Shown one piece after another: positions 29,510 to 38,118 of a stretch of DNA of 64,000 nt. The position numbers and the translations under genes were made by a program. The notes below the pieces were generated by a model, which ran no database searches, had not been told where the DNA came from, and saw only the letters and a list, made by a program, of their open reading frames with translations. Each line of letters starts with the position of its first letter. The stretch's first letter is position 1. The stretch spans positions 1,364,001 through 1,428,000 of the forward strand of contig NZ_CP104207.1 in assembly GCF_025244705.1 (NCBI RefSeq). The letters run 5' to 3'. This stretch comes from Sphingopyxis sp. PET50 (lineage in GTDB: Bacteria; Pseudomonadota; Alphaproteobacteria; Sphingomonadales; Sphingomonadaceae).

Positions 29510-30397
29510 TTATCGCCGCGTCACCAGCACCACCGCCCCGTCGCTGAAATAGGCGTTGCGCCGTTCGGCGATCGACAGCGTCACCGGCACGATCGCGCCG
29601 TCGCGAACCACCAGGTCGGATTCGATCCGCACCGGTCGGCCCGCGCGCAGAACATCCTCCAGCGCCTCAGAGAATTGCGCCCGCCGCGCGACCGCCAGCA
29701 GCGCCGAGAATTTTACCCGGCGGATCGCCTCGCCGCTCACGCCGAGCATCGCCGCCAGCGTATCATTGGCCTGTTCGACCGCCTCGCGCAGCGAGATCGC
29801 GGCGCGCCCGATGCCGCCGTCCGTGTCGAGCGCGCGCAGCGCCGCCGCACGCGCATCGCTCGCCTCGAGCGCGGCCATCGCCTCGCTGACGTCGCGCAGG
29901 ATGATCGCTCCGCCGACCGGCAACGGGATCAGATCGGCGTGCAGCCACTGCCCGGGCCGCAGCAGCGAGGGCAGGTCGCCCGAAAAACGCTCGCGATGGT
30001 CGATCATGCGCTGGATGTGATGAAAGATCAGGCTGGTCTCGATTCCCGGCAGCGCCGCCGCGAGCGATTGCCCGATCAGCGACGAGGCCGCGCGCTCGAC
30101 CATGTCGCTCGCGGCGGGGTTGAGCGCCGCGATCCGCCGCTCGCGGTCGATCAGGATCAACCCGTCGCGCACCGATTCGAGCAAAAGTATCTGCGATTGC
30201 GCCAGCTGCGCCGACGCCGACGGCCCATCGCCCGCCCCGCCCATCCGGCGATATTGGTCGAGTGAGATCAGCACATGCGCATCCTTGCCATGATGGGTGA
30301 CCACTACCGGCTGGCGCGCCGAATGAAGGCGCCAACTGGCGAAACCGCGAATGAAATCCGCCGCCGATACGCGCTCGTAGGCCGGGCCTGTGTTCAT
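29510..30397 (-). CDS. PAS-domain protein with Phd/YefM-like N-terminus
   Basis: 295 residues starting MNTGPAYERVSAADFIRGFA. Residues 5-50 (VSAADFIRGFASWRLHSARQ, then VVVTHHGKDAHVLISLDQYR) closely follow the DNA-binding fold of the Phd/YefM antitoxins. It is followed by two PAS-like domains, with ILLLESVRDGLILIDRERRI and the second around AAALRALDTDGGIGRAAISL. No catalytic or HTH effector domain is obvious. It may be a sensor that binds DNA through the Phd-like fold. No toxin gene is adjacent, so a toxin-antitoxin role is unlikely. It sits upstream of nothing obvious on its strand; the TadG gene ends 69 bases before its start. Confidence 0.65.
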   Translation of the reverse strand: MNTGPAYERVSAADFIRGFASWRLHSARQPVVVTHHGKDAHVLISLDQYRRMGGAGDGPSASAQLAQSQILLLESVRDGLILIDRERRIAALNPAASDMVERAASSLIGQSLAAALPGIETSLIFHHIQRMIDHRERFSGDLPSLLRPGQWLHADLIPLPVGGAIILRDVSEAMAALEASDARAAALRALDTDGGIGRAAISLREAVEQANDTLAAMLGVSGEAIRRVKFSALLAVARRAQFSEALEDVLRAGRPVRIESDLVVRDGAIVPVTLSIAERRNAYFSDGAVVLVTRR

Positions 30398-30465
30398 GAT
30401 ATCCTCCGAAGCTTGCCGCTCGTGCCTGTTACGGCGGCGGCGCGGCGCCCTCGCTCCGTTGCGGA

Positions 30466-32100
30466 TCAACCCACCAGCTTCGCCTGGCCGCAGCGGAGCG
30501 CGTTGACCCGCGCGTCGGCTTGCCCGACATGGACGCCGAGCACGCCCGTGACCTGCTCCAGAATGCCGTCGAGCAGCGGCGCCGTCGCGCCGACGGTCGT
30601 CGCGACAAGCGACTTCAAGCTGTTGAGATTCAAGCCGATCCCGATGACCGACGCGCTGAGGTCCATCCGGTCCGCAAGCGACCTGGCCGCGCCCGCGACC
30701 AGCCCGGTGCTCGACACCGTCTTGACCGTCCCGGCCGCGATATTGTCGCGCGAAAAGGCGAGCGGTTTTTCCGCCAGATCGGACATAACCAATTCGGCTT
30801 CGGCATCGACGCTCGCGAGCGGCAGTTTCAGCAGCTGCGCCTTCTGCGGATCGAGCGGGCGGTTCATGTCGCGGAAATCGCTGTCGCTCACCTTGCCGAT
30901 GGCCAGCGATGCGGGCGCTGTGGTCACGGCCAGTTTCACGGCCTCGGCCGCATTCTTGCTACAGTCGATCGACGCGATGCGCGCCGAAGCCGAGCCGAGT
31001 TCGGCGAGGATCGGCAGTTCGACGGCCGCCACGGGGGTCGCGATCCTGGTGTCCAGCCGCAGCCGGACCTGCGCGGTGCGCACCACCACCTGATTGTCGT
31101 CGGTGACCGCGATCAGCGGCGAATTGGCGGGCGGCTCGCCGACGATGAGCGCCAGCTTGACGTGCGACCCGCCGGGCAGCGCGCCGACGAGATCGAGATC
31201 GACCTGACGGTCGGCCGCCCCGAGGAGCAGCATCGTCCGCAGCAGGCTGAGCAGGTTGACGCGCACCGGGTTGGCACCGTCGACGCGCACGCTCGACGCG
31301 CGCGGACCAAGGTCGATCGCCGTCGCGGGAATGAGTTGCGTCGCGCTGGCACGCGCCGCCATATGGTCGAGAATCGGCGCCACCGCGGGGTCGGCCGCCG
31401 CCGCGAGCGCCGACAGCACTTGCGGCATCGTCACCTGGCTGTCGAGCGTCTGGCCGAAGGTCAGCGCTTCGACCCCGATCTCGCTGCGCAGCGCATCGGA
31501 AAATCGGAGCAGGTCGACGTCGGCGCTGGCGAGCGCATTATAGTCCATCAGCGACAGGTTGAGCTCGCTGCCCGTCAGCGAGGACAGGATCGCGTTCGGC
31601 AGGCCGCCGCTGACCGCGGCAACCCGCGACCCGAGCGAGAAGGCCGCATAGCCGCGCCGCGATCCGGTCGCCGCCGCGCTGATCACATTATGCCTGCGCC
31701 CGGTCAGGAAGCGGCCGAAAAACAGCGGATGATCGCGCTTCAGCACGATCCGCACCGCATTGGGCGCCGCGCCACCCGCAGAGAAACGCTGTTCCGCGGC
31801 CACGCCGAGGTCGTCGGCATAGCTTCCGCGCGTGAGCGCCGCGATCACGATGTTGCAATCGCAGTTGGCCGCGATGATGCGCTCGGCCGCCGCGCGCTCT
31901 TCGCCAGGCTTTGCCGCCGCCGCCAGTGCCGCGGCATCGGCGATCCCCTGCAGCTTGCGGCGATCGAGATGGAGCGAGCCGACATCGACCGCCAGCGCCG
32001 CCGCGCCGATCAGCATCACCAGGCCGAAAGCGGCGGCGATGCTGATGCTGCCGCGGTCATCGCGAACCAGGCGCGGCAAGAGGCGAAGCGCGCGCCTCAT
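30466..32100 (-). CDS. TadG-like Flp-pilus-associated protein
   Basis: 544 residues. The N-terminus RDDRGSISIAAAFGLVMLIG is a membrane helix of the TadE/TadG type, followed by DVGSLHLDRRKLQGIADAAALAAAA, a TadG hallmark. The large rest is periplasmic, Ala/Leu-rich, with few charges and no VWA domain motif that I can see. TadG-like proteins are minor pseudopilin-like components of tight-adherence pili. The start overlaps the stop of the TadE-like gene (ATGA). No other tad/cpa genes (tadA, rcpA) are in the window, so they must be elsewhere if the pilus is complete. Confidence 0.75.
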   Translation of the reverse strand: MRRALRLLPRLVRDDRGSISIAAAFGLVMLIGAAALAVDVGSLHLDRRKLQGIADAAALAAAAKPGEERAAAERIIAANCDCNIVIAALTRGSYADDLGVAAEQRFSAGGAAPNAVRIVLKRDHPLFFGRFLTGRRHNVISAAATGSRRGYAAFSLGSRVAAVSGGLPNAILSSLTGSELNLSLMDYNALASADVDLLRFSDALRSEIGVEALTFGQTLDSQVTMPQVLSALAAAADPAVAPILDHMAARASATQLIPATAIDLGPRASSVRVDGANPVRVNLLSLLRTMLLLGAADRQVDLDLVGALPGGSHVKLALIVGEPPANSPLIAVTDDNQVVVRTAQVRLRLDTRIATPVAAVELPILAELGSASARIASIDCSKNAAEAVKLAVTTAPASLAIGKVSDSDFRDMNRPLDPQKAQLLKLPLASVDAEAELVMSDLAEKPLAFSRDNIAAGTVKTVSSTGLVAGAARSLADRMDLSASVIGIGLNLNSLKSLVATTVGATAPLLDGILEQVTGVLGVHVGQADARVNALRCGQAKLVG

Positions 32101-32534
32101 TCGGACGGCAGCTCAAAGGTGGCGCTGGCCTCGATGATGTTCCCCGGCGACGGCACCAGCGACGAGCGCAGGAAATTCCCTTCGGGGACGTGATAGGCAA
32201 GCCTGACGGTCACCGCCTCGGTATTTTCGGTCACCGCTATGCTGCGCAATTCGCTGCGATATCCCCCGACGCCTTGCATACTGCGGTCGACCGCACGGAT
32301 CGCGATGGCGCGGCGGTCGGCGGCATCGAGCCCGGTGATCGCGGCGCGCGCGCCGTCGTTGGCCGCCTGTTGCACGCTGTGCGCAAGCAGGAAATATTGG
32401 CCATAGATCAGGATGCCGAGCAACAGCATCAGGAACAGCGGCAGCAGCAGCGCCGTTTCGATCATCGCGGTGCCACGCGTGCTGCGCAGAAGAGCCGCGG
32501 TGCCAGGCGAACATCGGGTCGTGATCTTGAACAT
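32097..32534 (-). CDS. TadE-like minor pseudopilin
   Basis: 145 residues from ATG 32534 (an in-frame ATG at 32540 is also possible). STRGTAMIETALLLPLFLMLLL is the classic TadE membrane segment with the Glu five residues after the processing site; AHSVQQAANDGARAAITG follows. It is expected to be a minor subunit of a Flp/Tad-type pilus, inserted in the inner membrane. Its stop overlaps the TadG-like start, so the pair is translationally coupled. Confidence 0.85.
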   Translation of the reverse strand: MFKITTRCSPGTAALLRSTRGTAMIETALLLPLFLMLLLGILIYGQYFLLAHSVQQAANDGARAAITGLDAADRRAIAIRAVDRSMQGVGGYRSELRSIAVTENTEAVTVRLAYHVPEGNFLRSSLVPSPGNIIEASATFELPSE

Positions 32535-32826
32535 GATCACATGATGACACGCGACCCGTGAAGGGCGCCGAAGCCGGTCGCCGAAATGATTTTACCGATT
32601 TTGCGGTTTTTTGCCTGCCGACACCATCATTGTCCGTTGTGCGAAGACCGCCAAAAGCAATTCGGTCCCGACGGCTCGGCGACAAGGTTTAACCATCGCT
32701 ATTTCCGAGCGGCCCCGAACTTCACGCAAAATACGCAATCTTCATCGCCCGCGAAAAATGGCAAAGGCCGTGCCTGACGATGGCGCGGCCTTGCTGTCGC
32801 GACGCACGGCCGCTATCGTCCCGGCG

Positions 32827-33445
32827 TCAGTTGCGCGATGGGAAAATGCCCGCGAGCGCGATGCACCATTGCATCGTGAGATAAGGCGGGCGATTCTCAA
32901 TCGGCTGCGATGCGCCCGCCGGAGCAATCTGGATCATCGTCCGGTCCATCAGATTGCTTACCGGGTCGATGCCGGTCACATAGCTGTTGTTCGACGAGAT
33001 ACCGAAGGCATTGCCGTTTGCCGTCGTGCTGTTCGCGGCCGCGTTGGCGGTCTGGATGGCGCCGCGATGGTCGTGCCTCGGCAGATTGTTCGGTGTCAGC
33101 GTGACCGTCTCGGTCCCGCCAACCTCTCCCAGGCTATAAGGCGAGAGGCCCGGCCCCGAACCGGCGTGAACGGGCGCACGCCCGCGCAGGTCGGGCAGCG
33201 CAAAGGTCGTCTGGCCATTGCCGCCATAGGTTGTGCCGAGTAGCGAAAAAAGTGCCGTATTCGTCGAGATGGCCAGGATTTGTCCGCTTGCCGACGTCCA
33301 GCCCCGGGGGCAGAAATTGTAAGGCGTCAGCATCAACTGGCCGAGCAGCGGTGTGACCTGTGCCGCCGCCGGCTGTCGGTGTGCTCAGCGCCGTGCCACT
33401 CAACATCAGGCCAATCGCCAGTTTTCCCATTGTCCGCTGCGTCAT
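32827..33445 (-). CDS. Secreted tail-collar domain protein A1 (frame corrected)
   Basis: About 206 residues, starting MTQRTMGKLAIGLMLSGTAL (signal peptide). It has the phage tail-collar core (PF07484 type): YNFCPRGWTSASGQILAI, LLGTTYGGNGQTTFALPDLR and RPPYLTMQWCIALAGIFPSR. The same fold is known from microcystin-dependent MdpB-type proteins and tail fibres. Two Cys, in CPRG and QWCIA, are kept in all six paralogues here and could form a disulfide. The signal peptide and the core are in different frames; the slip is near 33371-33385 beside GCCGGC, but the exact repair is unclear. Its closest relative is the protein at 34905-35531 (subtype A). Confidence 0.75.
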
Positions 33446-33487
33446 ATCCGCCTCCAATAGTCTCAAGCCGTTCCTCGTCTCCGCATC

Positions 33488-34093
33488 TCAATTGCGCGAC
33501 GGGAAAATTCCTTCAAGCGCGATGCAATGCTTCATCACGATAAAGGGCGACATGTTCGCGACCGGATCCGCCCCGCCGGTTCTCTGGATCGCGAGCGTAT
33601 TCGCATTGAGAGCTCCGTCGAACTGGACGACACTCGAATATTGATTGTCGGGGGCGATGCCGAACGCATTGCGGAACGACCTTCTTTCATTTCCCTGGGC
33701 ATTGACCGTCTGGAACGCCGCCTCGTGCGTGTGCTGCGCCAATTGCAGGATCGTCAGCGTCCTCGATCTGACACCGCCGATCTCACCGAGCGTATGGGGA
33801 GACAGTCCGGGACCCTGCCCCTGATTGATCGCCATGCGCCCGCGCAGGTCGGGCAGCGCAAAGGTCGTCTGGCCATTGCCGCCATAAGTGGTGCCGAGCA
33901 ACGAGAATAGCGCGGTGTTCTGTGCGATCGACAGAAGCTGTCCATTGGCTTCGGCATATCCGCGTGGGCAGAAGTTTGCCGCCGTCTCGAACATTTGGCC
34001 TATGAAATAGTCCTGCGCGGACGCCTGCGGCACGGTCATGACTGCTATCGCCGCCGTGGCAACCGTCGCCAAATATGTCCCTTGCCGCTCCAT
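33488..34093 (-). CDS. Secreted tail-collar domain protein B1
   Basis: 201 residues from ATG 34093 (a GTG lies two codons upstream). Signal peptide MERQGTYLATVATAAIAVMT ending ASAQ, then ANFCPRGYAEANGQLLSI, GTTYGGNGQTTFALPDLRGR, GPGLSPHTLGEIGG and a C-terminus SPFIVMKHCIALEGIFPSRN. The middle carries NERRSFRNAFGIAPDNQYSS, which marks subtype B and is shared with 35573-36187. The frame is intact. It is the middle gene of the first C-B-A set as transcribed. Confidence 0.85.
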   Translation of the reverse strand: MERQGTYLATVATAAIAVMTVPQASAQDYFIGQMFETAANFCPRGYAEANGQLLSIAQNTALFSLLGTTYGGNGQTTFALPDLRGRMAINQGQGPGLSPHTLGEIGGVRSRTLTILQLAQHTHEAAFQTVNAQGNERRSFRNAFGIAPDNQYSSVVQFDGALNANTLAIQRTGGADPVANMSPFIVMKHCIALEGIFPSRN

Positions 34094-34136
34094 CGTCACT
34101 CCCCTCGAAATTCGTCCAGCGATCGGCGCGACCTTG

Positions 34137-34750
34137 TCAGCTGCGCGCCGGGAATATCCCTTCCGTCACGATGCAATATTGAATCGCCAGATAAGGCGGC
34201 ACGTGGTTGAACGGCTGAGCGTTGCCCGTGGGGCGAACGATCATCGTCTCCCGGTTCATCAATTGCGAATAGGGATCGGTGCCCTGAACATAGGCGTTCG
34301 CGGGCGTGGTCGCAAAGATCGCACGGAAGGAACGCGGCTGTCGCCTGCCGCGCTCGTCGTGCGGATCACGCCGGTGTGCGCATGGAGCGGCATCTGGCTG
34401 AGGGTGAGGGTCGTCGTCTCGGTTCCACCCCGTTCGCCCTGTGTGCGCGGACTCAATCCGGGTCCGGTCCCATCCTTCATCGAATAGCGCCCGCGCATGT
34501 CCGGCAAGGCGAAGGTGGTCTGACCATTACCGCCATAGGTCGTGCCGAGCAGCGAAAAAAGCGCCGTGTTCTGGGCGATCGACAATATCTGCCCACTTGC
34601 CGACAACGTGCCGCGCGGACAGAAAGTAAAGGACGTCTTGATAATCTCACCGATCCGATAGTCCTGGGCCGACACGGACGGCGCGGCCACCAGGCCGAAT
34701 GCAAGGCACGTGCCCGCCAAAAGCGCACGCGATCTATTGGCGAAAGCCAT
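34137..34750 (-). CDS. Secreted tail-collar domain protein C1 (frame corrected)
   Basis: About 204 residues. Signal peptide from MAFANRSRALLAGTCLAFGL ending VSAQ, then IGEIIKTSFTFCPRGTLSAS, GTTYGGNGQTTFALPDMRGR and PLHAHTGVIRTTSAAGD. A base is missing at 34335: GCCGC stands where GCCGGC is expected. Restored, it continues SRRSFRAIFATTPANAYVQG to the end AIQYCIVTEGIFPARS, matching the RRSFR block of the paralogues. This is the clearest internal proof of a sequence error here. Subtype C; sister of 36240-36854. A sigma70-like promoter lies just upstream, so it is probably the first gene of its set. Confidence 0.85.
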
Positions 34751-34781
34751 CGCTTTTTCCCCCACCTCTGAACCCGCGGAA

Positions 34782-34809
34782 AGGCTAATGAAAATTTAAC
34801 GCAAGTCAA
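34782..34809 (-). promoter_or_regulatory. Sigma70-like promoter of the C1-B1-A1 set
   Basis: On the minus strand TTGACT (34804-34809) and TAGCCT (34782-34787) are 16 bases apart, 30-odd bases before the C1 start. The site lies in an AT-rich pocket, in contrast to the surrounding GC-rich sequence. The same layout occurs before the other C gene. Confidence 0.6.
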
Positions 34810-34810
34810 T

Positions 34811-34848
34811 GGCGGACGAGCGGCCGGCCCGCCGGGCGCCGTCCGCTC
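34811..34848 (-). terminator. Possible hairpin after the A2 gene
   Basis: GCGGAC at the left pairs with GTCCGC at the right, with GAGCGG and CCGCTC as an alternative pairing inside and a very GC-rich loop. On the minus strand it comes 57 bases past the A2 stop and is followed by the AT-rich promoter pocket, not by a clean T-run. Weak evidence for a terminator separating the two sets. Confidence 0.35.
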
Positions 34849-34904
34849 GTATTTGCTCATCCCGGGGCTTGCGGACCCGATATCGGCCCGCCGCAGCGCG
34901 ACGG

Positions 34905-35531
34905 TCAGTTGCGCGCCGGGAAAACGCCTTCCATCGCGATGCACCACTGCACCGCGAGATAGGGCGGGCGAACCGGGATGGGGATGCTGTTCCCCGTCGG
35001 CTGGAACTGAACCGTTCCCGCGTTCATCAGATTGCCCACCGGGTCGCCGCCGCCGCTAAGAAAGCTGTTGTTCGACGAGATTCCGATGGCGGTACCACCC
35101 GGCGAGGTCGAATTGGCCTGCGCATTGGCCGTCTGGATCGCCGAACGATGGGTATGCGACGGGATTTCGTTGACCGACAGCGTGTGCGCCTCCTGCCCTG
35201 TTATCTCACCGAGCGTATAGGGAGACAGTCCGGGACCCTGGCCCTGATTGACCGCCGTGCGCCCGCGCAGGTCGGGCAGCGCAAAGGTCGTCTGGCCATT
35301 GCCGCCATAAGTCGTACCCAGGAGCGAGAAAAGCGCGGTATTCTGGGCGATCGAGAGTAGCTGTCCCGACGCGGAGATCCAGCCCCGCGGGCAGAAATTA
35401 TAGGGGACCAGCATGAACTGTCCGAGATTTGGATCGATGGCCTGCGCCAATGCCGGCGACGAATAGGCCAGCGAGCTGCCGGTCAGTGCCAACGCCAGCG
35501 CGGCTTTGCGAAAATTCCCTGTGCGTGTCAT
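34905..35531 (-). CDS. Secreted tail-collar domain protein A2
   Basis: 208 residues. Signal peptide MTRTGNFRKAALALALTGSS ending ALAQ; then GQFMLVPYNFCPRGWISASG, GTTYGGNGQTTFALPDLRGR, AQANSTSPGGTAIGISSNNS and RPPYLAVQWCIAMEGVFPAR. It shares FCPRGW-SASGQ and RPPYL--QWCIA with the A1 protein. Frame intact. Third gene of the upstream set. Confidence 0.85.
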   Translation of the reverse strand: MTRTGNFRKAALALALTGSSLAYSSPALAQAIDPNLGQFMLVPYNFCPRGWISASGQLLSIAQNTALFSLLGTTYGGNGQTTFALPDLRGRTAVNQGQGPGLSPYTLGEITGQEAHTLSVNEIPSHTHRSAIQTANAQANSTSPGGTAIGISSNNSFLSGGGDPVGNLMNAGTVQFQPTGNSIPIPVRPPYLAVQWCIAMEGVFPARN

Positions 35532-35572
35532 GTCCGCCTCCCCCAAAATTTGCAATGCGCCGTCGACAACCA

Positions 35573-36187
35573 TCAGTTGCGCGACGGGAAGATACCCGAC
35601 GTCGCGATGCACATGCGCGTCACGATGAACGGCGACATCGTCGGCGCGACGGTCGTCTCGGTGCCGCCGGCTTTTTGCACCGTGATCGTCTCGCTGTGCA
35701 TCGTCAGGTCCAGATTGGTCCCCGTCGCATATTGATTGTCGGCCGTGACGGAAAAGGCGTTGCGGAACGACCGCCGCTCATTCGCCGCCGCGGGCGCCGT
35801 TTCGATGGCGCCGGAATGGATGTGCGCCAGCAGATTGGAGATGCCGATCGTCGTCGACTCGGCACCGCCAACCTGGCCGAGATTGTAGGGAGCGAGGCCC
35901 GGTCCCTGCCCTACGCTGATCGCCATCCGTCCGCGCAGGTCGGGCAAGGCGAAGGTCGTGACCCCGTTGCCGCCATAGGTGGTTCCGAGCAGCGAGAAGA
36001 GCGCGGTGTTCGTGCTGATCGCGAGTATTTGCCCATTGGTTTCCAAAAAGAAGCGCGGGCAAAAGCCGTTGCCGACTTCGATGAACTGACCGAGAAAAAA
36101 ATCCTGAGCCGTCGCCGGCGCCGCCATCGCGAGCGCCAGCGTGGCGGTCGCTCCGAATGCGAAAGTCCTTGCATGCCGCATCGTCAT
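35573..36187 (-). CDS. Secreted tail-collar domain protein B2
   Basis: 204 residues from ATG 36187 (a second ATG is two codons later). Signal peptide ending PATAQ, then GQFIEVGNGFCPRFFLETNG. Here the Cys-Pro-Arg motif is kept but the Gly is Phe. GTTYGGNGVTTFALPDLRGR, NERRSFRNAFSVTADNQYAT and SPFIVTRMCIATSGIFPSRN follow. The frame is intact. It pairs with B1 by the RRSFRNAF block and the MSPFIV ending. Confidence 0.85.
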   Translation of the reverse strand: MTMRHARTFAFGATATLALAMAAPATAQDFFLGQFIEVGNGFCPRFFLETNGQILAISTNTALFSLLGTTYGGNGVTTFALPDLRGRMAISVGQGPGLAPYNLGQVGGAESTTIGISNLLAHIHSGAIETAPAAANERRSFRNAFSVTADNQYATGTNLDLTMHSETITVQKAGGTETTVAPTMSPFIVTRMCIATSGIFPSRN

Positions 36188-36239
36188 ACTCCCCTGAAAT
36201 CCCTATGTCTTCGATGCATGAAACGCCCTGGATCGCCCG

Positions 36240-36854
36240 TCAATTCTGTGACGGGAAGATGCCGAACGCTTGGACGCAATAGCGAATGGCGAGCACCGGC
36301 GGGATGATCGGATAGGGCTGGTTGCCGCCGGTGTTGCCGACCACGACCGTACCGCGTTCCATCAACTGCGATACCGGGATAGTGCCGCTGATATATTTGT
36401 TCGCAGGCGTGATGCCGAACGCATTGCCCACCGGGCTGGTCGCGTTTCCGACCGAACTCGTGCCCTTCATGAAGGCAAAATGTTCGTGCAGCGGCATGTT
36501 CGCCAAGGTCATCGTATTGGATTCGGTGCCGCCGGTCTGGCCCAGCACGCGCGTCGTCAGCCCGGGTCCGGTGCCGGTATGCATCGCATAGCGCCCGCGC
36601 ATGTCGGGCAAGGCGAAGGTCGTCACGCCATCGCCGCCATAGGTCGTGCCGTACAGCGCATAAAGGGCCGAATTGCTTGCGATCGACACCAGCTGGCCGT
36701 TCGCCTCCATCGTGTTGCGCGGGCAAAAATTATAAGGAAATTTGACGATCTCGCCGATGTAGCGATCCTGCGCCGATGCGGGCGCCACGGCGCCTGCGGC
36801 AACGGCCAAAGCGGCCGCGGCGGCGAACCAGCGCGATTTACGAACGAAAGCCAT
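36240..36854 (-). CDS. Secreted tail-collar domain protein C2
   Basis: 204 residues starting MAFVRKSRWFAAAAALAVAA (signal peptide ending ASAQ), IGEIVKFPYNFCPRNTMEAN, GTTYGGDGVTTFALPDMRGR, a middle with TSSVGNATSPVGNAFGITP and the end PPVLAIRYCVQAFGIFPSQN. MAF start, IGEI-K and ALPDMRGRY set subtype C apart. It is the first gene transcribed of the second set and has a good promoter upstream. The frame is intact. Confidence 0.85.
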   Translation of the reverse strand: MAFVRKSRWFAAAAALAVAAGAVAPASAQDRYIGEIVKFPYNFCPRNTMEANGQLVSIASNSALYALYGTTYGGDGVTTFALPDMRGRYAMHTGTGPGLTTRVLGQTGGTESNTMTLANMPLHEHFAFMKGTSSVGNATSPVGNAFGITPANKYISGTIPVSQLMERGTVVVGNTGGNQPYPIIPPVLAIRYCVQAFGIFPSQN

Positions 36855-36892
36855 CGTCTCATCCCCCCAATTGCCCGAAGTAGTGGGCGCGA

Positions 36893-36920
36893 AAGATATG
36901 CCTTTTTGACAGAATGTCAA
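36893..36920 (-). promoter_or_regulatory. Sigma70-like promoter of the C2-B2-A2 set with a palindrome
   Basis: On the minus strand TTGACA (36915-36920) and TATCTT (36893-36898), 16 bases apart, about 40 bases before the C2 start. The -35 box is part of a perfect palindrome TTTGACA-TTC-TGTCAAA, which could be an operator. It has the same spacing as the promoter at 34782-34809. Confidence 0.65.
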
Positions 36921-37128
36921 ACGCGGATCACCCGTTTGCCGTTGATTGCAAAAAGCAAAAAACGCGCGTTCCAAGGCACGGTTTTCACATTTTTGCTATG
37001 CTTGACATGCAGCGCCACCACACCGGAGCGCGCAATGATTTATTGCGGGCGCCGGGAGCGGCCATCACAAGTGAACTGATCTGTTCCGATATCCTATTGG
37101 CATAGAATCCCGCAAATTTTCATCCGGG

Positions 37129-38044
37129 TCAATGGCGCAGACCCCAATATTTATTTGGCTTCAGCCGCCATCGGCTTAGCTCCAACTTGTCCTGCGTGCG
37201 CAAATCGAAGTCCGACGCGTCGTGCCGTTCGCGGAGTTGGCTCGCCGGATCGCCCGTCACGCGATTGACCATCCGCCCGCGCTTCACCGCAGGCCGCGCC
37301 GCGATCTGGTCGGTCCAGCGGAGGACATTCTTATAGTCCTGCACCTGCAGGAACTCGCCGGCGTCATAGACGAGCCCTTTGACGAGCGCGCCATACCAGG
37401 GCCAGATCGCCATGTCGGCAATCGTGTAATCGGCGCCGAGCGATATATTCGCTTTCGGCGAGGCGCCGGTCGAGCACGTCGAGCTGGCGCTTCACCTCCA
37501 TCGCATAGCGGTTGATCGGATATTCCATCTTGGTCGGCGCATAGGCGTAGAAATGGCCGAAACCGCCGCCGAGGAAGGGCGCGCTGCCCATCTGCCACAT
37601 CAGCCACGACAGGGTTTCGGCCCGCGCGGCGGTCTCGGTCGGCAGGAACGCCCCGAATTTCTCGGCGAGGTGGATCAGGATCGCGCCCGATTCGAAGACG
37701 CGGGTGGGCTCGGAGCCGCTACGGTCCACCAGCACCGGGATCTTGCTGTTCGGATTGGCGGCGACATAGCCGCTCGAAAACTGGTCGCCCTCGCCGATGT
37801 TGATCAGCCAGGCGTCATATTCGGCGCCGCTGTGGCCCAGCGCGAGCAATTCCTCGAGCATCACGGTCACCTTCACCCCATTGGGCGTGCCGAGCGAATA
37901 GAGCTGGAGCGGATGCTTGCCGATCGGCAGCTCCTTGTCGTGGGTCGGCCCGGCGATCGGGCGGTTGATGTTCGCGAAACGCCCCCCGCTTTCCTTGTCC
38001 CAGGTCCAGATTTTCGGCGGAACATAGTCGGTGGCGTCGCTCAT
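37129..38044 (-). CDS. Glutathione S-transferase, YghU-like (frame corrected)
   Basis: About 305 residues from MSDATDYVPPKIWTWDKESG. It is longer than ordinary GSTs, with the N-terminal extension of the YghU family (RPIAGPTHDKELPIGKHPLQ). The thioredoxin half has LYSLGTPNGVKVTVMLEELL, in which Thr-Pro-Asn replaces the usual Ser/Cys site, and the helical half has ADYTIADMAIWPWYG. YghU relatives bind two glutathiones and act as disulfide-bond reductases. An extra A at 37439 in GCCGGC splits the gene before ADYTIADM. It has no operon partner. Confidence 0.88.
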
Positions 38045-38118
38045 CGGGGCACTCCTGCGATTATTGTGTACTGACCGGTATCTAATCGCACCCTGCCGTC
38101 CCGTCCAGTCGGCGCGGT

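Noticed and set aside
29510..30397. Toxin-antitoxin pair
   Set aside because: No toxin-like gene next to the Phd-like domain.
32827..36854. A prophage, because of tail-collar domains
   Set aside because: All six proteins have signal peptides and no capsid, portal, terminase, tape-measure or integrase gene is near.
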